A stretch of DNA of 64,000 bases. Source: Streptomyces capillispiralis. GTDB taxonomy: Bacteria > Actinomycetota > Actinomycetes > Streptomycetales > Streptomycetaceae. The DNA lies in NCBI RefSeq assembly GCF_007829875.1, contig NZ_VIWV01000001.1:3504501-3568500 (forward strand), given 5' to 3'. The notes under the pieces are model-generated. The model saw nothing but the letters and a program-made list of their open reading frames with translations. It had not been told where the DNA came from and ran no database searches. The translations under genes and the position numbers were made by a program. Below, one piece after another: positions 34,097-43,115 of the stretch (positions are counted from its first letter, which is position 1; every line of letters begins with the position of its first letter).

Positions 34097-34966
34097 TCAG
34101 CCCCGGAGCGGCGCTCGGCCCAGGAGCGGCACTCCGTCCGGCACGTCGATCTCGAACCGCTCCTCGACCAGGTGCCGTGCCTCCGTCTCGTCGGTCAGTT
34201 CCCGTGCGGTGACCGTTCCGTCGTCGTGGGTCTCGGTGAAACGGTGACCGTCGAGGAGGAGGTGCCGGTCCGGTGCGAGCCTCTGCAGGTAGGGGCGGCG
34301 GCTGAACGGGGAGCGGGGGTGGGCGCCGACGTACCAGTTGGCGACCTCGAAGTCCGGTTGCGCGAAGGGGTCCAGGGTGAAGGCGTACTGCGCCTCCCAG
34401 CCGGCCGTCGCGTCCGTCCCGGCCGGGCCGTGCGCCTGGAGCACCCACGTCTCCAGCGGCCCGGTGTTCGGCGCGTGCACCAGCCGGTGCCGGCGGCCCC
34501 CGGCGTGGAACTCCGCGCCGGTGACCAGCGGCACCGGTTCCAGCAGGGAGCGGGCCGTGCCGTAGCCCACGTCCGCGAGCCGGGGCCGCGGGTCGCCGGG
34601 GGCCTCGACGAGCAGCGCCATGTGGGTGCGCGGGCGGCTGTCGAAGCGTTCGGCGCCGACGACGACCCGCGCGGCCAGCCGCGTCACCCGGAGGCCCAGC
34701 GCCTCGAGGACGCCCGCGAACAGCGTGTTGTGTTCGTAGCAGTAGCCCCCGCGACGGCTGTGGACCAGCTTGGCGGCGATGTCGTCCGGCCGGAGGGAGG
34801 GGACCACGCCCCGCACGGGGTCCAGGTTCTCGAACGGGATGCTGCGGGCGTGGGCGGTGTGCAGGCCCCGCAGCGTCGCCAGGTCGGCCCGCGGCTCACC
34901 GTCCCATCCGATCCGCTTCAGATAGGCGTCGAGGTCGAGGATCGTCGTCCGTTCCGTCTGAGACAT
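34097..34966 (-). CDS. Arylamine N-acetyltransferase family protein
   Basis: The 289-residue protein has the NAT catalytic triad: Cys in RRGGYCYEHN (about 75), His in RPRTHMALLV and Asp in LADVGYG. It should transfer acetyl from acetyl-CoA to aromatic amines, or act in amide formation in natural products, as in some actinomycete members. The ATG at 34966 begins MSQTERTTILDLDAYLKRIG. It ends after argS's terminator and follows, on the same strand, an aminotransferase gene 71 bases upstream; a link between the two is not evident. Confidence 0.92.
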   Translation of the reverse strand: MSQTERTTILDLDAYLKRIGWDGEPRADLATLRGLHTAHARSIPFENLDPVRGVVPSLRPDDIAAKLVHSRRGGYCYEHNTLFAGVLEALGLRVTRLAARVVVGAERFDSRPRTHMALLVEAPGDPRPRLADVGYGTARSLLEPVPLVTGAEFHAGGRRHRLVHAPNTGPLETWVLQAHGPAGTDATAGWEAQYAFTLDPFAQPDFEVANWYVGAHPRSPFSRRPYLQRLAPDRHLLLDGHRFTETHDDGTVTARELTDETEARHLVEERFEIDVPDGVPLLGRAPLRG

Positions 34967-35037
34967 GCCATCACCGTACGAACGCTCCCTCGCGCCCCGC
35001 CCGCCCCCGCAGCCGGAACCACCGTCGTCCTTTGGGC

Positions 35038-36264
35038 CTAGGCCCGCAGGCCCGCGGCCAGCCTCCGCAGCCCCTCCGCGATCTCGTCCGGTGTCTGGGT
35101 GACGAAGCACAGCCGCAGCGTGGCCCGGTCCGGTTCACCGGCGTGGAAGGGGGCGCCGGGGACGTACGCCACGTCGTGCCGGACCACCTCGGGGAGCAGG
35201 GCCGTGGTGTCGTACCCGGCCGGCAGGCGTGCCCACAGGAACATGCCGCCCTCGGGGCGGGTCCAGACGGATCCGGCCGGGAGCGCGTCGGGCAGGCCCG
35301 CGAGCATCGCGTCCCGGCGTGCGCCGTAGGCCCCGGCGACGCGGGCGACGTGCGCGTCCAGGTCGCGGTCGGCCAGGTAGCGGGCGGCGGCGAGCTGGGT
35401 GAGGGTCGGGGTGTGCAGGTCGGCGGCCTGCTTGGCGACGACGCAGGCGCGGCGCAGTTCCCCGGGCGCCCGCAGCCAGCCGAGGCGCAGTCCGGGTGCC
35501 ATGACCTTGGAGAAGCTGCCGAGGAGCACGGTCCGGTCCTCGGCGCCGGGCTGGGCGGCGATCCACGGCACCCGCTCGCCCTCGAAGCGCAGCTCCCCGT
35601 ACGGGTCGTCCTCGACGATCCACAGCCCGCACCGGGCGGCGACCTCGGCCACGGCGGCGCGGCGGGCGGCGGGCAGGGTGCGGCCGGTGGGGTTCTGGAA
35701 GGTGGGGACGGTGTAGAGCAGCTTGGGGCGCTCGCGCAGCACGAGGTCCTCCAGCGCCCGCGGGTCGAGACCGTCCTCGTCACCGGGGACGGCCACCACC
35801 CGGGCCCCGGCCAGCCCGAAGGCCTGGAGCGCGGCCAGGTAGCAGGGGCTTTCGACCAGCACCGTGTCACCGGGTTCGAGCAGGGCGGTGGCCAGCAGGG
35901 ACAGCGCCTGCTGGGAGCCGGTGGTGACCAGGAGGTCGTCCGGTGCGGTGGCCAGTCCGCGCGCCGTGGTGCGGGCGGCGAGCGCGGCCCGCAGGGCGGG
36001 TTCGCCCTCGGTGGTGGAGTACTGCAACGCCTGCGCGGGCGTCTCGGCGAGGACGGCCCGGAACGCGGCGGCGATGCCGTCGGCGTCGAACAGCTCCGGG
36101 GCCGGCAGCCCGCCCGCGAAGTTGATCACCTCGGGGCGGGCGGTGACGGCGAGGATGTCCCGCACGGGCGAGCCCTCGGCCGACCGGGCCCGCGCGGCGA
36201 GCGGTGGCGGGGAGGCCGGGGCGGACGCGGGGGCGGGGACGGGGACGGGCTCGGTCACGGTCAT
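35038..36264 (-). CDS. PLP-dependent aminotransferase (2-aminoadipate/valine type)
   Basis: The 408-residue class I/II aminotransferase has NFAGGLPAPELF at the start of the fold, an aromatic Tyr-Ser loop (LQYSTTEGEPALR), VTTGSQQALSLLA, the PLP-binding PTFQNPTGRTL and IVEDDPYGELRF, and the catalytic Lys in LGSFSKVMAPGLRLGW. It resembles MocR regulators without their GntR domain, the group of LysN/AvtA-like enzymes. A low-complexity Pro/Ala run (EPVPVPAPASAPAS) opens the protein. The specific amino acid is unknown. Confidence 0.9.
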   Translation of the reverse strand: MTVTEPVPVPAPASAPASPPPLAARARSAEGSPVRDILAVTARPEVINFAGGLPAPELFDADGIAAAFRAVLAETPAQALQYSTTEGEPALRAALAARTTARGLATAPDDLLVTTGSQQALSLLATALLEPGDTVLVESPCYLAALQAFGLAGARVVAVPGDEDGLDPRALEDLVLRERPKLLYTVPTFQNPTGRTLPAARRAAVAEVAARCGLWIVEDDPYGELRFEGERVPWIAAQPGAEDRTVLLGSFSKVMAPGLRLGWLRAPGELRRACVVAKQAADLHTPTLTQLAAARYLADRDLDAHVARVAGAYGARRDAMLAGLPDALPAGSVWTRPEGGMFLWARLPAGYDTTALLPEVVRHDVAYVPGAPFHAGEPDRATLRLCFVTQTPDEIAEGLRRLAAGLRA

Positions 36265-36306
36265 GCCCGCAGCCTAGAGAAGTACATGCCGCCTACAAGC
36301 ACCTTT

Positions 36307-36354
36307 CCGTGATGCGGACACCGCCGGACCTGGCCGCCGGTGTCCGCATCACGG
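36307..36354. terminator. Long hairpin after the XRE regulator gene
   Basis: A perfect 17-bp stem (CCGTGATGCGGACACCG and its complement) with a 14-nt loop ends 9 bases before the stop codon of the minus-strand regulator, and upstream of the aminotransferase. It probably terminates the regulator transcript. Confidence 0.7.
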
Positions 36355-36362
36355 CACCGGTC

Positions 36363-37835
36363 CTAGCCCAACTCGGTCGTGCCCTCCGGCACCCACTCCT
36401 CGCCGCCCAGCGGGAACTCGTAGGCCGCGCGCCCGTTGTTGCCGCTGATGCGGAAGGGGCGCCCCTTGTCGTCCACGGTGAGGGTGCCGCTGCGGGAGCC
36501 GCTGGACCACTTCAGCTCCAGGTACCACTTCACCTCGTACGCCGAGGCGTCGGCGGAGATGTGGAAGACCTCCGGGTCGGACTGGCTCACCTTGAACGGG
36601 AAGTTCCGGTGCCCGGACTCCGGCACCACGACCGGCCGCGCGGCGTCCAGGGCGACCGTGAAGGAGCGGGTCGGCACGTCACCGCCGCAGCCGACGCCGG
36701 GATAGCCCATGGCGAAGTCGTTCCAGGCGAGCGGCGACCGCTTGCCCGCCACCCGCACGGTGAGTTCGTCGACCACCACCGTCTCCGCGCCGGTGCCCTG
36801 CACGGTGAGCCGCACGTACTGCTCCCCCGACGGCACGGCCCCGAACGCGGCGACCCACGCCGGCGCGTCCTGCTCCATCGGCGGCGGGGACACCTCGCTC
36901 GACGGCCGGTCGATCAGGTACCGCTGCGAGCACGGGTCCTGCCAGGCGTACGGATCGGTGCGCACGGTGAGCGGCACACCGCTCCCCCCGGGCGGGGCAC
37001 CCGCCGAGGACGCCCCGGAGGTGGGGGCGGCGCCCGGGCCCTTGCCCTTGCCCCCGGACGACGCGGAAGGGGAGGCGGACGCGGACACGGACGCCGACGC
37101 GGACGCGGACGGCGTGGCGGAGGGCGACGGCGACGAGGTGACCTCCTTGCCGTCGACGCTCGTGGCACCGGCGGACCCCCGCCGCCCACCCCCGTCCGCC
37201 CCGCCGTCCGACAGGCTCACGGCGAGCGCGGCCCCACCGAGCACGGCGGCCACGGCGATCCCCGCGAGGACGGCGGTACGGGTACGCGTACGGGTGCGGG
37301 GGCGCGGACGGGGCGCACCGTTCGGCCCGTCGATCTCCGCGACACCGGCCGGGCCGGCCCCGTCTCCGGCGCCCTCTCCGTCCCTGCCCCCGCCCCCGTC
37401 CCCGTCTCCGTCCCCGTCCGCATGGACCTCGGCCGCACGGCCCTCCACCGGCTCGCCCCCGGGCTTCTCGCCCCCGGACGTCTCACCCCCGGCCGGCGCG
37501 ACGGAACCGTCGGGCACCACCGCCTCCACCGTCCCGCCGGACACCACCGCCCCGGCGGAACCGGAGGCCCCCGCGGGCCTGCGTCCCCGAGCGGCGTCCG
37601 CGAGCACCCACCGCCGGTGCAGCTCGACCAGCTCCTCGGGGCGCGCCCTGCACAGCCGGGCCAGCCGTTCCACCGGCGCGTAATCCGTCGGCACCGCGTC
37701 CCCGTTGCAGTACCGGTGCAGGGTCGACGTACTCATGTGGAGCCGCTTGGCGAGCACCCCGTAGCTGAGCCCGGACCGCTCCTTCAACTCCCCCAGCAGC
37801 GCGGCGAACCGCGCCGCGGCCGTGTCTCCCGACAC
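36363..37835 (-). CDS. XRE-type regulator with transmembrane helix and extracytoplasmic domain
   Basis: The 490-residue protein has an N-terminal helix-turn-helix (FAALLGELKERSGLSYGVLA, then LHMSTSTLHRYCNGDA) of the XRE family, a Gly/Glu/Asp-rich linker with repeated DGDGDGD, a single membrane helix (AVLAGIAVAAVLGGAALAVS), a Ser/Ala-rich stalk and a C-terminal beta-rich domain containing Cys in QDPCSQRYL and GVGCGGDV. This is a one-component, membrane-anchored regulator: a signal outside could be read directly by DNA-binding inside. The GTG at 37835 is chosen; GTG 37847 is also possible. A palindrome sits in the promoter. Confidence 0.82.
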   Translation of the reverse strand: MSGDTAAARFAALLGELKERSGLSYGVLAKRLHMSTSTLHRYCNGDAVPTDYAPVERLARLCRARPEELVELHRRWVLADAARGRRPAGASGSAGAVVSGGTVEAVVPDGSVAPAGGETSGGEKPGGEPVEGRAAEVHADGDGDGDGGGGRDGEGAGDGAGPAGVAEIDGPNGAPRPRPRTRTRTRTAVLAGIAVAAVLGGAALAVSLSDGGADGGGRRGSAGATSVDGKEVTSSPSPSATPSASASASVSASASPSASSGGKGKGPGAAPTSGASSAGAPPGGSGVPLTVRTDPYAWQDPCSQRYLIDRPSSEVSPPPMEQDAPAWVAAFGAVPSGEQYVRLTVQGTGAETVVVDELTVRVAGKRSPLAWNDFAMGYPGVGCGGDVPTRSFTVALDAARPVVVPESGHRNFPFKVSQSDPEVFHISADASAYEVKWYLELKWSSGSRSGTLTVDDKGRPFRISGNNGRAAYEFPLGGEEWVPEGTTELG

Positions 37836-37865
37836 TGTTCCTGCCACCCCCCGCGTTCCATTCCA

Positions 37866-37881
37866 CCGTTCCAGGGAACGG
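37866..37881. promoter_or_regulatory. Palindrome between XRE regulator and DUF4232 gene
   Basis: CCGTTCC-AG-GGAACGG is a 16-bp inverted repeat 31 bases upstream of the regulator's GTG. GCGTTCCA half-sites flank it at 37853 and 37909. It is a plausible operator for the XRE protein, controlling itself and the divergent lipoprotein gene. Confidence 0.55.
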
Positions 37882-38037
37882 TCGTTTCCCCAGGTCACAG
37901 TGGTGTGAGCGTTCCAGCGTCCCGGATCCTCCGCGCAGGGTGGCGGCCGGGACGGATCACACCACAAGCTCTGGTCATCCAAGCACGCCGCTCCCGGCAC
38001 CCGGTCGAGCGGTCACGCCGAAACCCTGCTCCACGGT

Positions 38038-38808
38038 ATGGAATTCGCCATGCGCACCTCCCGCATCCGTCTGTTCGCCGCCACCGGCACCGCCCTCGCC
38101 GCCCTCGCCCTCACCGCGTGCCAGGACGGCACCGGCACCCAGGACGAGGGCGCCCCCGAGCCGGCCGCGACGGCGGCCACGGACACGTCCGCCGGCACCC
38201 CGAAGGACGACACCGCCTCGAACGAGCACACCCGGACCGGCGGGGACGACACCACCGGCACCACCGGCGGCAACGGGGGCACGGGCACCGGGGGCAAGGG
38301 GAGCAGTGGCGGCACCGGCAAGGGCGGTGCCACCACGGACGGCACCGCCACCGGCTCGGGCTCCGCCGACGGCGCCGACACCCGCGTCGCCTGCAACGGC
38401 TCCAACACCACCGTCACCGCGCGGCCGGTGCCCCGCCCCCTCAACCACATGCTGATCACCGTCAAGAACACCGGTTCACAGCCCTGCGACCTCACCTACT
38501 ACCCGGTGCTCCGCTTCGACGAGATGCAGTGGGTGCCGCAGCCGGTCGAGGCGTCCAAGCCGCAGTCGGTGGTCGGCATCGACCCGGGCGAGTCCGCCTA
38601 CGCGGGCGTGCTGCTGGCGTCCGCCGACGGCAGCGGCGACGGCGGCACCACGGGCCACAAGCTGACCGTCGGCTTCCAGGGCCGCACCCCGAACAGCGAC
38701 GGCGGCCCCGCCGCGATCCCGGCCCTGCCGGCCAAGGGCGTGTACTACGACAGCACGCTGGCGGTGACGTACTGGCAGCAGTCGATGGACGACGCCCTCA
38801 CCTACTGA
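38038..38808 (+). CDS. DUF4232 lipoprotein
   Basis: The 256-residue product has a signal peptide and lipobox (LALTACQDG), a long Gly/Thr/Ser-rich stretch (about 25-120), and a C-terminal DUF4232 domain ([40 protein letters not shown]). It is exported and lipid-anchored; function unknown. ATG at 38038 ([10 protein letters not shown]) or the Met at 38050. It is divergent from the membrane-anchored XRE regulator, which might sense the same envelope signal. Its stop codon overlaps the end of hemB by 7 bases. Confidence 0.85.
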   Translation: MEFAMRTSRIRLFAATGTALAALALTACQDGTGTQDEGAPEPAATAATDTSAGTPKDDTASNEHTRTGGDDTTGTTGGNGGTGTGGKGSSGGTGKGGATTDGTATGSGSADGADTRVACNGSNTTVTARPVPRPLNHMLITVKNTGSQPCDLTYYPVLRFDEMQWVPQPVEASKPQSVVGIDPGESAYAGVLLASADGSGDGGTTGHKLTVGFQGRTPNSDGGPAAIPALPAKGVYYDSTLAVTYWQQSMDDALTY

Positions 38809-39803
38809 ACGGCACTCAGTTTCTGGGCCACTTCGGTGGCCCAGTAGGTGAGGATGTTGCGCGCGCCGGCCCGCTTGATGCCGGTCAGCGCCTCGAGGAT
38901 CGCCCGGTCGCGGTCGATCCAGCCCTTCTCGGCGGCGGCCTCGATCATCGAGTACTCACCGGAGATCTGGTACGCCGCCACCGGCACGTCCGCCACGTCC
39001 GCGACCCGGGCCAGAATGTCCAGATACGGACCCGCCGGCTTCACCATCACCATGTCGGCGCCCTCCTCCAGGTCGAGCGCCAGCTCCCGCATCGCGTCGC
39101 GGGCGTTCGCCGGGTCCTGCTGGTAGGTCCTGCGGTCGCCCCGCAGCGAGGAGGCGACGGCCTCCCGGAAGGGCCCGTAGAAGGCGGAGGCGTACTTGAC
39201 GGTGTAGGCGAGGATCGCGACGTCCTCCCGGCCGATCTGGTCGAGGGCGTCGCGGACGACGCCGATCTGCCCGTCCATCATCCCGCTGGGGCCGACGACG
39301 TGGGCGCCCGCGTCGGCCTGCACCTGGGCCATCTCGGCGTACCGTTCGAGCGTGGCGTCGTTGTCGACCCGGCCCTGCTCGTCCAGCACCCCGCAGTGCC
39401 CGTGGTCGGTCGTCTCGTCGAGGCACAGGTCGGACATGACGAGCAGGTCGTCCCCGACCTCGGCCCGCACGTCGCGCAGGGCGACCTGGAGGATCCCGTC
39501 CGGGTCGGTCCCCGGCGTCCCCAGGGCGTCCTTCTTCGACTCCTCGGGCACGCCGAACAGCATGATCCCGGAGACCCCGGCGGCCACGGCCTCCGCGGCC
39601 GCCTTCTTCAGGGAGTCGCGCGTGTGCTGCACGACGCCGGGCATCGACCCGATCGGCACCGGTTCGCTGACGCCCTCGCGCACGAAGGCCGGGAGGATGA
39701 AGTCGGCGGGGTGCAGCCTGGTCTCGGCGACCATGCGCCGCATGGCGGGGGTGGTCCGCAGACGCCGCGGCCGCGTGCCGGGGAAGGATCCGTACGTCGT
39801 CAT
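38802..39803 (-). CDS. hemB: Porphobilinogen synthase (5-aminolevulinate dehydratase)
   Basis: The 333-residue enzyme condenses two aminolevulinates to porphobilinogen. Visible: [17 protein letters not shown], the metal-site loop; the Schiff-base lysines in [13 protein letters not shown] and [12 protein letters not shown]; and the allosteric-type [16 protein letters not shown]. The loop has two Cys and one Asp where zinc enzymes have three Cys and magnesium enzymes Ala/Asp. Its stop codon lies inside the tail of the convergent DUF4232 gene. HemL (its substrate supplier) and HemC (which uses its product) are also in this window. Confidence 0.96.
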   Translation of the reverse strand: MTTYGSFPGTRPRRLRTTPAMRRMVAETRLHPADFILPAFVREGVSEPVPIGSMPGVVQHTRDSLKKAAAEAVAAGVSGIMLFGVPEESKKDALGTPGTDPDGILQVALRDVRAEVGDDLLVMSDLCLDETTDHGHCGVLDEQGRVDNDATLERYAEMAQVQADAGAHVVGPSGMMDGQIGVVRDALDQIGREDVAILAYTVKYASAFYGPFREAVASSLRGDRRTYQQDPANARDAMRELALDLEEGADMVMVKPAGPYLDILARVADVADVPVAAYQISGEYSMIEAAAEKGWIDRDRAILEALTGIKRAGARNILTYWATEVAQKLSAVQ

Positions 39804-39974
39804 ACCACCTACGCTACGCCCGCCCCACCCGTGCCTTTGCCGACGCCGAGTCGGTGTTCCGGGCCCGCGTGCGCGCTCCCGGCCGCGGGGTCATGCTGGT
39901 CCAAAAGGGACCCCCGACGCCTGACCAGCGGTCCGCCGCCGCCGTCCCTCCGTAAGCGCGCCACGGAGGAAGCG

Positions 39975-41351
39975 ATGACCACCACGCACCACATCCCCGA
40001 TCTCTTCGCCCTCTCCGAAGTCCGCGGCCCGGTGCTGCGCCCCGGCGAGGAGGGCTACGCCGAGGCCGTCACCGGGTTCAACCTGGCCGCCCTGCGCACC
40101 CCGGACGTGGTCGTGGTCGCGTCCGGTGCCGACGACGTGGTGACCGCGGTGCGCTGGGCGTCGGCCACCGGCACCCCGGTCGCCGTCCAGGCCACCGGCC
40201 ACGGCGCCAACTTCCCCGTCGAGCGGGGCCTGCTGATCAGCACCGCCCGGATGACCGACGTACGGGTCGACCCGGAGGAGCGCACGGCGACGATCGCCGC
40301 GGGCGCGAAGTGGCGGGACGTGCTGGCCGCCTCCGCACCGCACGGACTCGTGCCGCTCACCGGCACCTCCACGGACGCGGGCGCGGTCGGCTACACGGTG
40401 GGTGGCGGGCTGCCGGTGCTCGGCCGGACCTACGGCTACGCCTGCGACCTGGTCCGCTCCTTCCAGGTCGTCACCCCGGAGGGACTGCTCCGCGAGACGG
40501 ACGCCACCCACGAACCGGAACTGTTCTGGGCGCTGCGCGGCGGCAAGGGCAACGTGGGCGTGGTGACCTCCCTGGTCACCGGACTGGTGCCGCTGCGCAC
40601 GGTGCTCGGCGGCGGGCTGTACTACCCCGCCGAGCACGCCGAGGCCGTCCTGACCGCCTGGGCGGACTGGACGCGGACGGTTCCGGAGGAGATGTGCAGC
40701 GCGTTCTCGATGCTGCGGCTGCCGCCGATCCCTCAGCTCCCGGAACCGATCCGCGGTGGCTTCTGGGCCCGTGTCGCGGTCACGTGGACCGGTGACCCGG
40801 CCGAGGGCGAGAAGCTGCTGGAGCCGGTCCGGTCGGCCGCGCCGGTGGCGGTCGACTGGGTGCGGGAGATGCCGTACACGGAGGTGGACAGCATCTTCAT
40901 GGAGCCGCAGGACCCGCTGCCCGCCCGGGAGTCGTGCTCCCTGCTGCGCGAGCTGACGCCGGACGCGATCCGCGCCTTCCTGGGCCAGGTGGGCCCCGCC
41001 GTCCCCGACTGTCCGCTGCTGGCCGCCCAGCTCCGTCACATGGGCGGCGCGCTGTCCCGTCCCGCGCGGACGGAGGACGCGGTCTGCGCCCGCGACGCGG
41101 CCCACTTCCTGGAGGCCGTCGCCGTCCTGGGCGCCCCGCCGGACGCCGAGCTCGTCGAACGCGCCACGGCCTCGCTGCACACGGCGATGGCCCCGTACGC
41201 CACGGGCCGCACCATGGTCAACATCCACGGCACCCCGGGCGACGCGGCCGACCGCGCCCGTGCCTGGACCCCGGAGGTCCACGACCGTCTGCGCCGCGCC
41301 AAGCGGACCTACGACCCGTCCGACCTCCTGCGCTTCGGCCACACCGTGTGA
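39975..41351 (+). CDS. FAD-binding oxidoreductase (BBE family)
   Basis: The 458-residue flavoprotein has a PCMH-type FAD domain (about 40-215: TPDVVVVASGADDVVTAVRW, VQATGHGANFP, GTSTDAGAVGYTVGGGLPVLGR, LRGGKGNVGVVTSLV) and a C-terminal BBE motif (YDPSDLLRFGHTV). In relatives FAD is bound covalently to a His and often also to a Cys; a His is present here in TGHG. These enzymes oxidise alcohols or amines, often in natural-product pathways. The start at ATG 39975 has GGAGGA upstream. It stands as the first gene of the accessory segment after hemB. Confidence 0.92.
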   Translation: MTTTHHIPDLFALSEVRGPVLRPGEEGYAEAVTGFNLAALRTPDVVVVASGADDVVTAVRWASATGTPVAVQATGHGANFPVERGLLISTARMTDVRVDPEERTATIAAGAKWRDVLAASAPHGLVPLTGTSTDAGAVGYTVGGGLPVLGRTYGYACDLVRSFQVVTPEGLLRETDATHEPELFWALRGGKGNVGVVTSLVTGLVPLRTVLGGGLYYPAEHAEAVLTAWADWTRTVPEEMCSAFSMLRLPPIPQLPEPIRGGFWARVAVTWTGDPAEGEKLLEPVRSAAPVAVDWVREMPYTEVDSIFMEPQDPLPARESCSLLRELTPDAIRAFLGQVGPAVPDCPLLAAQLRHMGGALSRPARTEDAVCARDAAHFLEAVAVLGAPPDAELVERATASLHTAMAPYATGRTMVNIHGTPGDAADRARAWTPEVHDRLRRAKRTYDPSDLLRFGHTV

Positions 41352-41424
41352 TGACCGGTGCCGGTGCGGCGTGCTTGACTGCCAGTCCGCGTCCGCGGCA
41401 CGAAGACGAGGGGGGTACGGGGCA

Positions 41425-41988
41425 GTGCGACCGAACAACGACGGGGCGTCCGGTGCGGACGGCGACTGGGCCCACGAGCACCGGTATCGAACGCTCGTCG
41501 CCACGCCCGCCGTCCGTGCCGCGCTCCACCGGAACGCCGCGCGGGCCCGTCTGCCCCTGAGCGCCGAGGAGTTCCTGTCCCGTGCCGCCTCGGTGACACC
41601 GCTCGTGGGCCGGCCGATGCTCGACGGGGCCGCGCGGGGCCGCCGGCTGGGACTGGCGCTGCGCCTGCGCACGGGCCGCACCCGGGAGGCGGAGCCGGCG
41701 GCGCCGGTGGGCCGGGTCATCGCCGCCGTGCTGTGCTCCCTGGCGCTGCGCGCCCAGGTGATCCGCGCCGTGGCCCAGCACGAGGACGGCTGCACGCTGA
41801 CCGCGGACATCCCCTCCGACGCCAGGGCCTTCGGCGGTGTGCTGGAGGTGACCGTCACCGGCGGCCCCGCCGGTCCGACGTCCGTGCGCGCGAAGGCGGA
41901 GATCCCCGGGCAGCTCGTCGACTGGGGCAGGAGCAGGCAGACCCTCGACACCCTGGTCGCCGACCTCCACGCCCCGGACCTCGTCTAG
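41425..41988 (+). CDS. Hypothetical protein (187 aa)
   Basis: The GTG at 41425 opens a soluble protein of 187 residues: charged N-terminus, helix around VRAALHRNAARARLPLSAEEF, basic ARGRRLGLALRLRTGR, then a strand-rich C-terminal part. I see no signal peptide, membrane segment or catalytic motif, and do not recognise the family. It lies 73 bases after the oxidoreductase gene and 41 bases before the dehydrogenase gene, so it may be co-transcribed. Confidence 0.65.
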   Translation: MRPNNDGASGADGDWAHEHRYRTLVATPAVRAALHRNAARARLPLSAEEFLSRAASVTPLVGRPMLDGAARGRRLGLALRLRTGRTREAEPAAPVGRVIAAVLCSLALRAQVIRAVAQHEDGCTLTADIPSDARAFGGVLEVTVTGGPAGPTSVRAKAEIPGQLVDWGRSRQTLDTLVADLHAPDLV

Positions 41989-42029
41989 CCCCGGCCCGTC
42001 CCTCCGCCCCTTCCCCCGAGAGGAATGAC

Positions 42030-42989
42030 ATGCGGCTCCGCTGTGCCGTGCTCGACGACTTCCAGGACGTCGCCACCACGATCGCCGACTGGAGTCCCGT
42101 CCTGGACCGGGTGGAGGTCACCTCCTTCACCGAGCACTTCGCCACCGAGGACGAACTGGCGTCGGCGCTCGCGGACTTCGACATCGCGGTGACGCTGCGC
42201 GAACGCGTCCCCTTCCCCGCCTCCCTCCTCGACCGGCTCCCCCGGCTGAAGCTGCTGATCGCGTCCGGCCTGCGCAACTCGGTCATCGACTACGCGGCGG
42301 CCGAACGGAGCGGCGTCACGGTCTGCGGCACGCAGAGCTCCGGCGTCCCGCCGGTGGAGCTGACCTGGGCGCTGCTGCTGGGGCTGGCCCGGGACATCGT
42401 CGCGGAGAGCGACGCCCTGCGTTCGGGCGGACCTTGGCAGTCGACGGTCGGCGCGGACCTGCACGGCAGCCGTCTCGGTCTGATCGGCCTGGGCAGGATC
42501 GGCAGCCGGGTGGCGGCGGTGGGGCGGGCCTTCGGCATGGAGGTCACGGCCTGGAGCCCGCACCTTACCAGGGAGCGCACGGACGAGGTGGGCGTCGAAC
42601 TGGCCGCCTCCAAGGAGGAGTTGCTGCGCACCAGCGACTTCGTTTCGCTCCACATGGTGCTGGCGGAGAGCACACGGGGCCTGCTGGGCGCCGCCGACCT
42701 CGCCCTGCTGAAACCGACCGCGTACCTGGTCAACACCTCCCGCGCGGCACTGGTCGACCAGGACGCGCTGCTCGCCGCACTGCACGGGGGCCGGATCGCG
42801 GGCGCCGGCGTCGACGTCTTCGACACCGAGCCGCTCCCCGCGGACCACCCCCTGCGCACCGCGCCCCGCCTGCTGGCCACCCCGCACCTCGGCTACGTCA
42901 CCCGGGCCAACTACCGCACGTACTACACCCAGGCGGTCGAGGACATCGAGGCCTACCTGGCGGGCACCCCGATCCGCCGCCTCGGCTGA
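42030..42989 (+). CDS. D-2-hydroxyacid dehydrogenase family protein
   Basis: The 319-residue enzyme is a D-isomer-specific 2-hydroxyacid dehydrogenase: substrate domain with IASGLRNSVIDYAAAE, Rossmann fold with GLIGLGRIGSRVAAVGRAFG (cofactor GxGxxG), the conserved LVNTSRAALVDQDALLAAL, GAGVDVFDTEPLP and the catalytic His in ATPHLGYVTR. It reduces 2-keto acids with NAD(P)H or the reverse; substrate unknown. ATG at 42030 has GAGAGGAA upstream. No obvious partner gene follows. Confidence 0.94.
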   Translation: MRLRCAVLDDFQDVATTIADWSPVLDRVEVTSFTEHFATEDELASALADFDIAVTLRERVPFPASLLDRLPRLKLLIASGLRNSVIDYAAAERSGVTVCGTQSSGVPPVELTWALLLGLARDIVAESDALRSGGPWQSTVGADLHGSRLGLIGLGRIGSRVAAVGRAFGMEVTAWSPHLTRERTDEVGVELAASKEELLRTSDFVSLHMVLAESTRGLLGAADLALLKPTAYLVNTSRAALVDQDALLAALHGGRIAGAGVDVFDTEPLPADHPLRTAPRLLATPHLGYVTRANYRTYYTQAVEDIEAYLAGTPIRRLG

Positions 42990-43115
42990 ACACCACCGGA
43001 GCAAGCGACGCACCCGGACGCCCGCCCCACAGCCGGGTCAGGCCCAGCAGTTCGCACCCCGGACACAGCGGCGCACCCCGCGCACACCCCGGCACACGCC
43101 GCCCCGCCGCACGCC

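Noticed and set aside
36204..41351. A 1715-codon open frame on the plus strand
   Set aside because: Only its last 459 codons (from 39975) encode a recognisable protein. The rest runs antisense to an aminotransferase, XRE regulator and hemB and is Arg/Gly/Pro/His low complexity, as expected in high-GC shadow frames.
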